Assembly: GCA_029249445.1 (NCBI GenBank)
Contig: JAQWHI010000005.1
Location: 1-64,000 of the forward strand
Source of the DNA: Crocinitomicaceae bacterium
GTDB lineage: Bacteria; Bacteroidota; Bacteroidia; Flavobacteriales_D; Crocinitomicaceae
Direction of reading: 5' to 3'
Length of the DNA stretch: 64,000 nucleotides
Shown: piece after piece, positions 27,502-37,192 of the stretch
Layout of the letters: every line of letters starts with the position of its first letter
How positions within the stretch are numbered: position 1 is the stretch's first letter
The notes under the pieces: model-generated
The model's input: the letters and a program-made list of their open reading frames with translations, nothing else
Database searches by the model: none
What the model was told of the DNA's origin: nothing
Made by a program: the position numbers and the translations under genes

Positions 27502-28800
27502 CTATCCTCCGAAATCGTCAAACCGAACGTTTTCGTCAGGAACTCCCCAATCATCGCACATTTTAATTACTGCTTGATTCATTAAAGGAGGTCCACAAAA
27601 ATAGAACTCAATATCTTCGGGAGCTTCATGTTTAGATAAGTATTCATCAATCACTACCTGATGCACAAAGCCAGTAAAACCATCTCCATTTTCATCATTT
27701 ATATCTTGCTTATTCACCCAATTATCTGTTTCAAGTGCATCAGACAAAACAAGGTAAAATTTAAAATTCGGGAAGTCTTTCTCCAAATCACGGAAATAAT
27801 GAATATAGAAGAGCTCTGCTCTAGATCGTCCGCCGTACCAGTAAGTTACTTTTCTTCCTGTTTTCAGCGTGCGGAACAATTCATAAAGATGTGAGCGCAT
27901 TGGCGCCATCCCAGCACCACCTCCAATGTAAAGCATTTCAGCGTCAGAGTGATTAATAAAAAACTCTCCGAAAGGGCCAGAAATTATTGCAGGATCTCCT
28001 TCTTTCAAATTAAAAATAAACGATGAAGCTACACCTGGATTCACATTCATCCACGCATTTCTTTCACGATCCCATGGTGGCGTTGCAACACGAACATTCA
28101 ACATAATTCTTCTTCCCTCAGCTGGATAGGAAGCCATTGAGTAAGCGCGAACAACTTCTTCATCATTTTTCATTACCAAAGGCCACAGACCAAATTTATC
28201 CCAATCCGACTTAAATTTATCTGGTTCACCTGGGTGATCTTGTGGATGGGCAGATATATCCATATCTGAATATTTTATCTCACACTTTGGAATCTTGATT
28301 TGTATGTATCCCCCGGCTTTATAATCCATGTCTTCCGGAATTTCAACGATAAATTCTTTAATGAAAGTAGCAACATTATAATTTGAAACTACTTTTGCTT
28401 CCCACTCCTTGATCCCAAGAATTTCCTCCTCAACTTCAATTTTCATGTTCTCCTTGACCTTCACTTGACATCCCAAGCGCTTGTGAGCTGCAATTTCTTT
28501 TCGTGAAAAGTGAGGTTCTTCCGTTGGTAGAATTCCTCCACCGCCTTCGAGAACATGACAAGTGCACTGAACACATGTTCCACCGCCACCACAGGCAGAG
28601 GGTAAGAAAATACCATTACTGCCAAGCGTGCTCAGTAAAGTACCCCCACCATCAACTTCAATTACTTTTTCTCCGTTATTAATATCAATAGTGATTTTAC
28701 CTGATGGAGATAATTTTGCCTTTACAAAAAGTAGCATTGCTACAAGAATCAAGACAACTGCTAAAAAGGCTACGATTGTTATTCCTACTGTCAATCCCAT
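27502..28800 (-). CDS. nqrF: Na+-translocating NADH:quinone reductase subunit F
   Basis: NqrF accepts electrons from NADH through FAD and passes them to a [2Fe-2S] centre. The 432-aa protein has an N-terminal membrane helix (about 5-27), a ferredoxin domain with cluster cysteines C70, C76, C79 and C111 ([12 protein letters not shown] and LGCQV), and a ferredoxin-NADP-reductase-like module with FAD motif [12 protein letters not shown] site [12 protein letters not shown], and a C-terminal [11 protein letters not shown]...FDDFGG. It is the last gene of nqrABCDEF. Confidence 0.97.
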   Translation of the reverse strand: MGLTVGITIVAFLAVVLILVAMLLFVKAKLSPSGKITIDINNGEKVIEVDGGGTLLSTLGSNGIFLPSACGGGGTCVQCTCHVLEGGGGILPTEEPHFSRKEIAAHKRLGCQVKVKENMKIEVEEEILGIKEWEAKVVSNYNVATFIKEFIVEIPEDMDYKAGGYIQIKIPKCEIKYSDMDISAHPQDHPGEPDKFKSDWDKFGLWPLVMKNDEEVVRAYSMASYPAEGRRIMLNVRVATPPWDRERNAWMNVNPGVASSFIFNLKEGDPAIISGPFGEFFINHSDAEMLYIGGGAGMAPMRSHLYELFRTLKTGRKVTYWYGGRSRAELFYIHYFRDLEKDFPNFKFYLVLSDALETDNWVNKQDINDENGDGFTGFVHQVVIDEYLSKHEAPEDIEFYFCGPPLMNQAVIKMCDDWGVPDENVRFDDFGG

Positions 28801-28802
28801 AG

Positions 28803-29513
28803 TTACGGATTTGTATTATTTGTATTAGTATTCTCTTCTGAATCAATTATTGTCGATGCGACTTCTGTTGTTGCATCTTTCTTCTTTGTTTCATCTGCGT
28901 ATTTTATTCCCATGAAGCTCATGAATGCCATACCCATAAGACCTGTGATGATAAAAGTTATTCCTAAACCTCTAAGTGGACCTGGAACTTTAGAGTAACG
29001 AATCTTTTCACGAATTGCAGCAATTGCCACAATCGCGATAAACCACCCGATACCCGAACCCAAAGAGAATGCTGTCGCATCTAAAATTGTTGAATACTGG
29101 CGTTCCTGCATAAACAATGCCCCCCCAAGAATGGAGCAGTTTACGGCAATCAACGGAAGAAAAATACCCAACGCACCGTAGAGTGCAGGAGCAAATTTTT
29201 CGACAAGCATCTCAACCAATTGTACAATTGACGCTACAACAGCAATGAACATGATGAATGACAAAAAGCTCAAATCAATATCTGCCCACTCTGGACTCAA
29301 CCACTCCAACGCCCCAGCTTTTAATAAATAATTTTCCAAGAGGTAGTTCACCGGCACAGTCACAAGCAGAACGAAAATAACTGCTGCACCCAATCCAACT
29401 GCTGTCTTCACAGTTTTAGAAACAGCGAGGTAGGAACACATTCCGAGGAAATATGCAAAAATCATATTCTCTGAGAAGATGGCTTTTACAAAAATGTCTA
29501 AAGTACTTTCCAT
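28803..29513 (-). CDS. nqrE: Na+-NQR subunit E with C-terminal extension
   Basis: NqrE is a six-helix membrane subunit that with NqrD holds an iron centre in the membrane. Conserved segments include [15 protein letters not shown] and [17 protein letters not shown], each with a cysteine. The protein is 236 aa against about 200 for typical NqrE. The extra C-terminal 30 residues or so are hydrophilic, rich in Thr, Asn and Glu ([19 protein letters not shown]). It lies 2 bp before nqrF. Confidence 0.95.
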   Translation of the reverse strand: MESTLDIFVKAIFSENMIFAYFLGMCSYLAVSKTVKTAVGLGAAVIFVLLVTVPVNYLLENYLLKAGALEWLSPEWADIDLSFLSFIMFIAVVASIVQLVEMLVEKFAPALYGALGIFLPLIAVNCSILGGALFMQERQYSTILDATAFSLGSGIGWFIAIVAIAAIREKIRYSKVPGPLRGLGITFIITGLMGMAFMSFMGIKYADETKKKDATTEVASTIIDSEENTNTNNTNP

Positions 29514-29534
29514 AATCTATTTTTTATTCGTGGC

Positions 29535-30224
29535 TTAATGTTCTTCAATTAGTGACTTATTTCGAGAACGCTGTACCCATATAATTACACCAACAATGAC
29601 CAATGCCATTGGCGGTAAAATCATCATATTGTTATTTTCGTAACCCATCGTGTACAGCCCCCACTCCTCGCCAGGAATATTACTTCCTAATACCTTAATT
29701 CCGTACAAGGATCCAGAACCAAAAAGTTCTCTAAAAAAAGCGACCAATACAAGTAGTCCGGCATATCCCAATCCATTGCCAATTCCGTCCATGATAGAAG
29801 GCCAAGGTTTATTTGCCATTGCAAAAGCCTCAAAGCGTCCCATAATAATACAGTTCGTGATAATCAATCCTACAAATACTGAGAGTTTTTCCGAAACATC
29901 AGGCATGAAGGCCTTCAAAACCTCATTCACTACAATAACTAACGAAGCTACCACAACTAACTGAACGATGATACGAATACGAGAAGGAATCATATTTCTC
30001 AACAAAGAGATTATTAGGTTTCCTAGCACCATTACAAATATTACGGCTAGTCCCATAACTACCCCCTGCTCTACTTGCACCGTAATTGCAAGTGCTGAAC
30101 AAATACCCAATACTTGGATTGTAACTGGATTGTTATCTGTCAAGGGATCAGTTACTAATTTTTTGTTCTTCTTCGAAAACAACGGTTCTCTTGGAGCTTT
30201 CTTATTTTCTGTTACTTCACTCAT
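29535..30224 (-). CDS. nqrD: Na+-NQR subunit D
   Basis: This 229-aa polytopic subunit is homologous to NqrE in inverted topology. Hallmarks are the N-terminal cytosolic segment ending NPVTIQVLGICSALAITVQ and VFVGLIITNCIIMGRFEAFA, each with the cysteine that ligates the intramembrane iron centre shared with NqrE, and SIMDGIGNGLGYAG. The N-terminus is somewhat extended and Lys-rich. It is 3 bp from nqrC. Confidence 0.96.
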   Translation of the reverse strand: MSEVTENKKAPREPLFSKKNKKLVTDPLTDNNPVTIQVLGICSALAITVQVEQGVVMGLAVIFVMVLGNLIISLLRNMIPSRIRIIVQLVVVASLVIVVNEVLKAFMPDVSEKLSVFVGLIITNCIIMGRFEAFAMANKPWPSIMDGIGNGLGYAGLLVLVAFFRELFGSGSLYGIKVLGSNIPGEEWGLYTMGYENNNMMILPPMALVIVGVIIWVQRSRNKSLIEEH

Positions 30225-30227
30225 ATC

Positions 30228-30992
30228 CTAGTTTTTTTTTAAGTTATTGAAGTAAGAAACATATCCCTCCAAACAGCGATTCGCCATTTCTTCGACACCT
30301 TTTGAAGTGATTGTTCCACCAGTAATTCCGTCAACTTTTGATTCATCAATCCCCGAACCATCTTTTACCACTTGAAAGGGCTTAAACATACCATTGTTGT
30401 CTGAAATCTTTTCACCAATCCATCTATCGATAAAAAATTGCTGCTTGATTTCAGCACCTAACCCAGGCGTTTCTCCTTGGTGACCAAATGAAGCTCCTTT
30501 AATTGTATTCATATCTGAATCGAGACAAATATTCCCCCAAATCGGTCCCCATAATCCTGTACCGATTACTGGAATGATGTATACTGTCTCACCGTTCAAG
30601 TCTCCGATGAAGAGTGGAAAATTTCTGTGGTTTTTATCTCTTTTTTTATCTTTGTATTCTTTTCGAATATCAACATCAAATGCTCGACCTTCGATAACCT
30701 TTCCATCTAAAGCATAAATGCCATCGATGACATCTCCTTTATTGCTCAAAACAACAGCTTTGTCGAGATCTACATATTTTTCGAATTCGCTATCGGCATT
30801 CTTCCTCGTGATACCCTTTTCATCAGCATCCATCATTGCAGACAAAATGTCTAACTTCTTCTTTACTTCCTCGTTTTTCTCCTGCATTGGTTTCAATCCC
30901 ATAGCCAATAGTGCTAGAATTGAACCAACCACAATAACGAGTACTATCGCAAAACCAAACGTATATCCGTTACTATCTTTGTTTTTTGCCAT
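30228..30992 (-). CDS. nqrC: Na+-NQR subunit C
   Basis: This 254-aa subunit has one N-terminal helix (about 10-32, TFGFAIVLVIVVGSILALLA) and a periplasmic FMN-binding domain. The covalent flavin site is the threonine of DGITGGTITSKGVEEM, corresponding to the SGATx-T motif of the family, although the usual S-G-A is replaced by G-G-T-I. FMN attachment normally needs ApbE, which is not encoded in this window. It lies between nqrB (2 bp) and nqrD. Confidence 0.95.
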   Translation of the reverse strand: MAKNKDSNGYTFGFAIVLVIVVGSILALLAMGLKPMQEKNEEVKKKLDILSAMMDADEKGITRKNADSEFEKYVDLDKAVVLSNKGDVIDGIYALDGKVIEGRAFDVDIRKEYKDKKRDKNHRNFPLFIGDLNGETVYIIPVIGTGLWGPIWGNICLDSDMNTIKGASFGHQGETPGLGAEIKQQFFIDRWIGEKISDNNGMFKPFQVVKDGSGIDESKVDGITGGTITSKGVEEMANRCLEGYVSYFNNLKKN

Positions 30993-30994
30993 AA

Positions 30995-32218
30995 TTATGC
31001 TGCTTTAACTCGTTTAAGTCTTCTTTTAATGTTCGCTTGAATCACGTAATGATCAATGATTGGTGCCATAACATTCATAAATAAAATAGACAACATCACT
31101 CCCTCTGCATAAGCTGGGTTCAATACTCGAATAGTTATAGCTACCATTCCCCCAAGCAATCCGTAAATCAATTTACCTACTCCTGTTTGCGCTGCAGTTA
31201 CAGGATCAGTCGCCATGAACACAGCTCCAAATGCAAAACCTCCAAGCACTAAATGATATGCTGACGGAAGATCTAAATATGGACCGCCTATTCCATTAAG
31301 AATAAGTCCCATGAGGAATCCTCCTGCAAAAAATGATGCAATAATTCTAAAAGAACCAACTCCTGTAAATAATAATATTGCAGCTCCAATCAAGATTGCG
31401 AAAGTCGATGTTTCACCAACCGAACCCGGCATGATTCCCCAGAAATAATCCATCACAGAATGACTTGCAGTAAATTGTTCCATTGCATTTGTTCCCGCTT
31501 CTATTGGGGTTCCTTGTAAAACGGCATCAGGTGTCATGAACGAAGCGAGATCTCCAAGCGGTGTAGCTCCTGAAAATCCATCAACGTTTGCTTCCTCACC
31601 TGCCATCCAAACTTTGTCTCCAGACATTGAAGTTGGATAAGCAAAGAATAAGAACGCTCTGGCCGTAAGTGCAATGTTTAAAATATTCATTCCAGTGCCT
31701 CCAAAAATTTCTTTCCCTATGATAACAGCAAAAGCGGTTGCAACTCCAACCATCCATAAAGGAACATCAGCAGGCATAATCAAAGGAATCAAAATTCCTG
31801 AGACCAAATACCCCTCATGAAGTGGATGGCCTCTGCGCAGGGCGAAGATAAACTCAATAGTCAATCCCACTGCGTAAGAAACCACAATTAATGGAAGTAC
31901 GATAGCAAGCCCTTTCATGATTTTCTCACCTTGATCTGCCCAAAACGGAAGATTTAAGTCCCCCGATGCAGCAACCATTTCCCAGTGACCAGTATTGTAG
32001 ATGCCAAATAATAATGCAGGAACCATTGCCAAAATCACAGTAATCATTGTTCTTTTCAAATCAACACCATCACGGATGTGTGATCCTAATTTGGTCGTGT
32101 GTTTTGGAGTAAATGCGAGTGTAATAAACGACTCGTAGACTGGATTCCACTTTTCTAGCTTTCCTCCCTTGGAAAACTTTGGCTCCATTTTGTTAACTAT
32201 ATTTTCTAAAAATTTCAT
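30995..32218 (-). CDS. nqrB: Na+-NQR subunit B
   Basis: This 407-aa subunit, with about ten membrane helices, carries a covalently bound FMN and takes part in Na+ translocation and quinone reduction. The FMN threonine is in DGFSGATPLGD. HEGYLVSGILIPLIMPADVP and FMATDPVTAAQTGVGKLIYG are characteristic. It is 17 bp downstream of nqrA. Confidence 0.97.
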   Translation of the reverse strand: MKFLENIVNKMEPKFSKGGKLEKWNPVYESFITLAFTPKHTTKLGSHIRDGVDLKRTMITVILAMVPALLFGIYNTGHWEMVAASGDLNLPFWADQGEKIMKGLAIVLPLIVVSYAVGLTIEFIFALRRGHPLHEGYLVSGILIPLIMPADVPLWMVGVATAFAVIIGKEIFGGTGMNILNIALTARAFLFFAYPTSMSGDKVWMAGEEANVDGFSGATPLGDLASFMTPDAVLQGTPIEAGTNAMEQFTASHSVMDYFWGIMPGSVGETSTFAILIGAAILLFTGVGSFRIIASFFAGGFLMGLILNGIGGPYLDLPSAYHLVLGGFAFGAVFMATDPVTAAQTGVGKLIYGLLGGMVAITIRVLNPAYAEGVMLSILFMNVMAPIIDHYVIQANIKRRLKRVKAA

Positions 32219-32235
32219 CGTAACTTGAATTTAGT

Positions 32236-33597
32236 TTACATACATTCTTCTGCTATCAGGTCCAGACCTTGACGAATTTTATCTTGAATATCGATTTTGG
32301 AAGTACAAACATATTCGCAAAGAGCAAAGTCTTCGGGAGCAACCTCATAAATCCCCAGATTTTCCATCCCATCTATATCATTTGTAATCGCTGCTTTTAC
32401 CAGCTGCATCGGTAAAATATCGAAAGGAAAAACTTTTTCAAGCTCGCCTGTAACAACAAACGCTCTTTCTTCTCCGTTTAAATTGGTGTCTAATGTGAAC
32501 TCTTTTTTACCCAACAAGAAAGTTGGGAACAATCTTGAGTTTGAAAACTTATCGAATCCTGGTCCCAACCAACCTTTTGTGAGGAAAAATTTGAGTTGGT
32601 CTCCCTCAGGAATAATGGTAATTTGGTTGTGGTAAAATCCTAAGTGACCGTCCTTATCTATTTTCGTACCTGTCAAGACATTTCCGCTGATTACACGAAC
32701 ATTATCCGATGCAATTTGTCCATTCAGAATCTCTGAGACATTTGCTCCACTGATTGTTTCAATGTACTGCGGGTTTTTGACTTCAGAACCCGTTAATGCG
32801 ATTGTTTTTTTCGCACAGTACTGACCAGTTAGAAAATAATGACCAATAAGCGCAACGTCTTGTGCATTGATTGTCCAAACAAATTCGCCTTTGTTAATCG
32901 GATCAATGTGATGAATTTGGGTACCTACGTTTCCAGCTGGATGCTTTCCTGTAATTGAATTGACTTGAACTCCTTTTGCTTCGGAAAAAATGGTATTCTC
33001 TGTTACTGTCCCGTTTACCGTTAAGTGAACTGTTCCCTCTGTGAGTTTAGAGATCGCATCAAGCCCCATCTGGAACTCTTTCCCTTTTTCTTTCAGCACA
33101 AAATCGAAGTCTGGTCCGAGGGGAGAACTATCAAATGCAGAGATAAAAATTGCTTTCGGTGCATTACTTGGATCCGCAACAACATCCAATGGACGTTGAC
33201 GCACAAAAGGCCATAAACCTGCTGCCAACATTTTAGTTTTCACCTCTTCGTTTGATAAGGAGGCTAGATCAATCGCACTCGCTTCTACTGGTGCTTGATC
33301 TTGATCACATGAGATTATAATCTCCATGATTTTTCTCTTTGCACCACGTACAATGGATTTTAGTGTTCCATTCACCGGAGAGGCATATTTTATTGTGTCG
33401 GAATATTTGTCTTGAAAGATAATATCACCTATTTTAACTTGCTCTCCTTCTTGAACAAGGACCTTCGGAATCATTCCATGAAAATCATCAGGTCTGAACG
33501 AGATGGTTTTTGGCACATTTGCGTCAGTTTTAACCTTGCTCGCCCCACCTACTAGCCTGATATTCAATCCTTTTCTTAGCTTAACTGTTTTTGACAT
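32236..33597 (-). CDS. nqrA: Na+-NQR subunit A
   Basis: This 453-aa peripheral cytoplasmic subunit opens with KLRKGLNIRLVGGA, then shows FRPDDFHGMIPKVLVQEGE, FISAFDSSPLGPDFDF and GNVGTQIHHIDPINKGE. It has no cofactor in known structures and supports quinone binding. It is the first gene of the six-gene operon, and a TATTTTTG -7 candidate lies about 28 bp upstream. The complex oxidises NADH, reduces menaquinone and pumps Na+, which implies a sodium-based energy budget. Confidence 0.97.
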   Translation of the reverse strand: MSKTVKLRKGLNIRLVGGASKVKTDANVPKTISFRPDDFHGMIPKVLVQEGEQVKIGDIIFQDKYSDTIKYASPVNGTLKSIVRGAKRKIMEIIISCDQDQAPVEASAIDLASLSNEEVKTKMLAAGLWPFVRQRPLDVVADPSNAPKAIFISAFDSSPLGPDFDFVLKEKGKEFQMGLDAISKLTEGTVHLTVNGTVTENTIFSEAKGVQVNSITGKHPAGNVGTQIHHIDPINKGEFVWTINAQDVALIGHYFLTGQYCAKKTIALTGSEVKNPQYIETISGANVSEILNGQIASDNVRVISGNVLTGTKIDKDGHLGFYHNQITIIPEGDQLKFFLTKGWLGPGFDKFSNSRLFPTFLLGKKEFTLDTNLNGEERAFVVTGELEKVFPFDILPMQLVKAAITNDIDGMENLGIYEVAPEDFALCEYVCTSKIDIQDKIRQGLDLIAEECM

Positions 33598-33624
33598 GCA
33601 TTACAGCGTTTTGTTATACAAGCG

Positions 33625-33632
33625 CAAAAATA
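33625..33632 (-). promoter_or_regulatory. Candidate -7 box for the nqr operon
   Basis: TATTTTTG on the minus strand fits TAnnTTTG and sits 28 bp before the nqrA ATG. No correctly spaced TTG is visible, so this is tentative. Confidence 0.33.
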
Positions 33633-33812
33633 TAAAATTCACACTCAATTGGCAGAATTCGAAGTTGTGGTTCGAGCGATTTTCTCTAATTTAGAATGTT
33701 TCTAAATTAAATTAAATCTCCTATCGTTTTTAAAAAAACTACGTCTTTTATGTTGAGTAGCAATGTGGTATCAAAATCGAGTAGTATATTTAGCATGTGC
33801 AAGCAAAAAACG

Positions 33813-34199
33813 ATGAGTAATTTAACTACATCTGGAATTCAAATATCAGTTAAACCGTTCTTCCGTTCGGACCTATCTGACGTACCAAAACTTCAATATT
33901 TTTTTAATTATCATATTGAAATTGAAAACACCAATAATTTTGATGTAAAATTACTTTCTCGCAACTGGTATATATTTGACTCACTGCATGAATCAAGATA
34001 TGTAAGTGGAGAGGGTGTAGTCGGAGAACAACCTATTTTGAAGCCCAACGAAAAATTCACCTATACAAGTGGTGCAGATCTACAATCTGAGCTCGGAATG
34101 ATGCAAGGTTTTTACACATTTTGCAATTTAATTGACGGCAGCACATTTGAAGTTTCTGTACCCTCATTTTTGATGGAATATCCATACAAACTGAACTGA
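33813..34199 (+). CDS. apaG: ApaG domain protein
   Basis: From the ATG at 33813 (MSNLTTSGIQISVKPFF) the protein is 128 aa, the usual ApaG length. An in-frame ATG at 33750 would add 21 unrelated residues and is rejected. Typical ApaG segments are YHIEIENTNNFDVKLLSRNW, GEGVVGEQPILKPNEKFTYT and MMQGFYTF. It is a small Ig-like fold protein associated with Co2+/Mg2+ tolerance in enterobacteria; its molecular role is not settled. It is monocistronic, divergent from nqrA. Confidence 0.92.
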   Translation: MSNLTTSGIQISVKPFFRSDLSDVPKLQYFFNYHIEIENTNNFDVKLLSRNWYIFDSLHESRYVSGEGVVGEQPILKPNEKFTYTSGADLQSELGMMQGFYTFCNLIDGSTFEVSVPSFLMEYPYKLN

Positions 34200-34342
34200 A
34201 CTTACTTTTTCAGTTATCATTTGTCTTTTCAATCAAATCAAAAATAAATGGATGATCACTGATTCGAAATTTTAACGACACCTCATACTTCCTTAAATTC
34301 ACTTCACAAGTAAAAACTTCTTTCGTTATTGCGTTGAAGACA

Positions 34343-34373
34343 TTGCAGGGATAAACAACAATGCTTACTTTTG
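34343..34373 (+). promoter_or_regulatory. Promoter of pruA; decides its start codon
   Basis: TTG (34343-34345), 20 bp, then TACTTTTG (34366-34373) match the Bacteroidota -33/-7 consensus exactly. Transcription would begin near 34380, after the in-frame ATG at 34371 and before that at 34392, which therefore must be the translation start. Confidence 0.7.
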
Positions 34374-34391
34374 ATCAAAAATATATACAAT

Positions 34392-36020
34392 ATGTCAAAT
34401 GCGCTTTTCAAAGTACCAGTTGCAGTAAATGAGCCTGTTCGGGCTTATGCACCAGGATCTGTTGAACATACAAACCTCATCAATAAGTACAAAGAAATGT
34501 ACAACCAAGAACCTATCGATGTACCGATGCATATTGGAGGTAAAGAGGTGAGAACAAACAATAAAAGACCAATGTCACCGCCTCATGAACACGGCAAAGT
34601 ACTTGGACATTTCAATTACGGTGATGCTTCCCATGTAAATGCAGCTATAGATGCAGCAATGGCAGCTCGTGAGGAATGGGCAAATTTGCCATGGGAACAG
34701 CGTGCTGCTGTCTTCTTAAAAGCTGCTGATTTATTGGCCGGTCCATTTAGAGATAAAATTAACGCCGCGACAATGTTAGCGCAATCAAAAAATGTGTTCC
34801 AAGCAGAAATTGATGCCGCATGTGAATTGATCGACTTCTTTAAGTTTAATGTCCAATATATTACCCAAATCTATAAAGAACAACCCGACTCACTTCCTGG
34901 GATGTGGAATCGTCTAGAGTACCGACCATTGGAAGGATTTGTTTTTGCGATTACACCTTTTAATTTTACGTCAATCTGTGCGAATCTTTGCGCAGCTCCA
35001 GCCATGATGGGGAATGTCGTTGTATGGAAACCAGCAGCATCTCAAATCTATTCTGCGCAGGTTTTAATGGAGTTATTTAAAGCAGCAGGAGTTCCCGATG
35101 GTGTGATTAACCTTGTGTCTGTTCCAGGTCCAATAGCTGGAGATGTAGTCTTTAAACACAAAGATTTTGCGGGACTTCACTTTACAGGTTCGACTGGAGT
35201 CTTTAGAGATTTATGGAAGGAAATTGGGCAAAATATTTCTAACTATAAAACCTATCCGAGAATTGTAGGTGAAACAGGAGGAAAAGATTTCATCATGGTA
35301 CACAAGAGCGCTGATGCAGATGCAGTAGCAACGGCAATGACACGGGGAGCATTTGAATTTCAAGGTCAGAAATGTTCCGCAGCCTCAAGAGCGTACATTC
35401 CAATGAACCTTTGGGAAGAAGTTAAAACCATAGTTGTTAGTCAAGTGAACTCGTTTAAAATGGGGTCGCCTGAGGATACATCAAACTTTATCAACGCTGT
35501 TATTGACGAACGATCGTTTGATAATATAGCGTCATACATCGATTTCATCAAAGAACAACCTGATGCTGAAATTGTTGTTGGTGGTGGCTACGACAAATCA
35601 AAAGGATATTTTATCGAGCCTACGGTTGTTCAAACAACCAATCCAAAATTCAAAACCATGTGCGAAGAAATCTTCGGCCCTGTATTGACCGTTTATGTTT
35701 ACGATGAAAATGATTTCGAGGCTACGCTAGATTTAGTGGACTCAACTTCTGATTACGCATTAACTGGTTCGATTATTTCAAATGATAGATATGCGATCAA
35801 TCTTGCAATGAAAAAACTAGAAAATGCAGCAGGTAATTTCTACATTAATGACAAACCGACTGGTGCAGTAGTTGGTCAACAACCATTCGGAGGCGCAAGA
35901 GGCTCAGTTACAAATGATAAAGCTGGTGCTCCAATGAATTTGTTGCGTTGGGTTTCAGCCAGAACGATTAAAGAAACATTTATTCCTGCGACGGACTATA
36001 GATACCCGTTCTTAGGATAA
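34392..36020 (+). CDS. pruA: L-glutamate gamma-semialdehyde (P5C) dehydrogenase
   Basis: This enzyme oxidises glutamate semialdehyde to glutamate with NAD+, the second step of proline degradation. From 34392 (MSNALFKVPVAVNEPVRAYA) it is 542 aa, the single-function Bacteroidota type without a proline dehydrogenase domain. Seen are the Asn region ITPFNFTSI, the NAD segment HFTGSTGVF, the catalytic Glu in VGETGGKD, the catalytic Cys in QGQKCSAASRA, and QQPFGGARGSVTNDKAG near the end. A separate PutA-like proline dehydrogenase is needed and is not in the window. It is monocistronic, with its own promoter and terminator. Confidence 0.95.
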   Translation: MSNALFKVPVAVNEPVRAYAPGSVEHTNLINKYKEMYNQEPIDVPMHIGGKEVRTNNKRPMSPPHEHGKVLGHFNYGDASHVNAAIDAAMAAREEWANLPWEQRAAVFLKAADLLAGPFRDKINAATMLAQSKNVFQAEIDAACELIDFFKFNVQYITQIYKEQPDSLPGMWNRLEYRPLEGFVFAITPFNFTSICANLCAAPAMMGNVVVWKPAASQIYSAQVLMELFKAAGVPDGVINLVSVPGPIAGDVVFKHKDFAGLHFTGSTGVFRDLWKEIGQNISNYKTYPRIVGETGGKDFIMVHKSADADAVATAMTRGAFEFQGQKCSAASRAYIPMNLWEEVKTIVVSQVNSFKMGSPEDTSNFINAVIDERSFDNIASYIDFIKEQPDAEIVVGGGYDKSKGYFIEPTVVQTTNPKFKTMCEEIFGPVLTVYVYDENDFEATLDLVDSTSDYALTGSIISNDRYAINLAMKKLENAAGNFYINDKPTGAVVGQQPFGGARGSVTNDKAGAPMNLLRWVSARTIKETFIPATDYRYPFLG

Positions 36021-36047
36021 ACAAGCGATTGTTTGCTCGTAAATACG

Positions 36048-36083
36048 AAAAAAGGCGCCCATGCAATGTAGGCGCCTTTTTTT
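36048..36083. terminator. Bidirectional terminator between pruA and the paa operon
   Basis: A perfect 9-bp stem (AAAGGCGCC / GGCGCCTTT, 36051-36079) is followed by a T-run on both strands. It lies between the convergent ends of pruA (stop 36020) and the lipoprotein gene (stop 36106) and can serve both. Confidence 0.9.
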
Positions 36084-36105
36084 ATGGTTTTGAATGTTGT
36101 ATCAG

Positions 36106-36702
36106 CTACAGCTTCATAGATTCTTTAAAAGACTGCCCCATGAAAATTGCCTCATTTTCAAAATTAGACTTGTTTGTTAGAGTGGTCCAACAAACCATTG
36201 AATAGTAACCGGTTTCTGTTTTAAAATAGCGGATCCAATACGATTTTCGTTTCGGAAAGCCGTAACTACTTGCCTCAAAATATGTGCGGTAACAAGGAAT
36301 TCCATTCACTAAAGAAAAAGTCAACTCTGAGTTTTCCGCATGTCTCATAATATTCTTGAAGTTTTTTAACATCTTATAAGCATACGATCGGAACGTTTCG
36401 ATTTCAATAACACCATTATGTTTATTAAAGTCAAATACATATGAATTGCTATCAATAGAGACAATAATGTGTTTTTCAAGTGCCAAATTATTGTAATCCA
36501 CACGAACAGATTCAGTAGATCTCATTGTGCTTCCTGTAAGTTCCTTTAATATCAAAATCTCACAGTCATCGAACCTGTTTGTTTCAAATCGATCTAAATT
36601 TAAATTGGGAGAATCTTCTTCTAAAGATGGAATCACCTGGGTCTCGCTATCCTGAAGACAGGACACTAATGCAATAGCAGCAAACAAACTGTGAAACCTC
36701 AT
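36106..36702 (-). CDS. Hypothetical lipoprotein at the end of the paa operon
   Basis: The 198-aa protein has a lipoprotein signal with lipobox-like ALVSC (cysteine at residue 15). The remainder is a strand-rich domain with an alternating polar/apolar pattern (ALEKHIIVSIDSNSYVFDFN, YWIRYFKTETGYYSMVCW). I do not recognise the family. It starts 4 bp after paaD, so it belongs to the phenylacetate transcript or at least is read from it. No enzymatic motif is visible. A role in phenylacetate use is unsupported beyond position. Confidence 0.7.
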   Translation of the reverse strand: MRFHSLFAAIALVSCLQDSETQVIPSLEEDSPNLNLDRFETNRFDDCEILILKELTGSTMRSTESVRVDYNNLALEKHIIVSIDSNSYVFDFNKHNGVIEIETFRSYAYKMLKNFKNIMRHAENSELTFSLVNGIPCYRTYFEASSYGFPKRKSYWIRYFKTETGYYSMVCWTTLTNKSNFENEAIFMGQSFKESMKL

Positions 36703-36706
36703 CGTT

Positions 36707-37192
36707 TTACTTCAAACATTTGAAGTAATCAAACGGCTCGAGACAATGATTACATTGATAATGTGCCTTACACGCTGTGCTTCCAAATTGACTGACAAGT
36801 TTTGTGTCTTTTGAATCACATTTTGGGCAAGGAACAATAGTCGGCTCTGAAAATAAAACGCTCTTATCAACTTCATTTTCAGGTGGTGCTATACCATATT
36901 TTTTCAGCTTTTTACGTCCACTGTCAGACAACCAATCTGTTGTCCATGCAGGAGATAAAACCAAATCAACCTCTACATTTCCGATTCCTTTCTCATCAAG
37001 TTTCTGAATGACATCCTCCTCAATACGCTTCATAGCTGGACAACCACTGTATGTTGGTGTGATTGTAATTTTACAGCATTCACCTTGATAGGTTATGCTG
37101 CGAACGATACCTAGATCAACAATGGTTAGAACAGGGACTTCGGGGTCATAAACCTCCTCCATATAGTCCCATATTTCATTTTCTGTTACCAT
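36707..37192 (-). CDS. paaD: Phenylacetyl-CoA epoxidase subunit PaaD
   Basis: PaaD is a MIP18/SufT-type protein required for metal-centre assembly or activity of the phenylacetyl-CoA epoxidase. The 161-aa protein has the DUF59 core (YDPEVPVLTIVDLGIVRSI, TPTYSGCPAMKRIEED) and the PaaD-specific C-terminal zinc ribbon (PCPKCDSKDTK, then CNHCLEPFDYFKC). It overlaps paaC by 7 bp. Confidence 0.93.
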   Translation of the reverse strand: MVTENEIWDYMEEVYDPEVPVLTIVDLGIVRSITYQGECCKITITPTYSGCPAMKRIEEDVIQKLDEKGIGNVEVDLVLSPAWTTDWLSDSGRKKLKKYGIAPPENEVDKSVLFSEPTIVPCPKCDSKDTKLVSQFGSTACKAHYQCNHCLEPFDYFKCLK

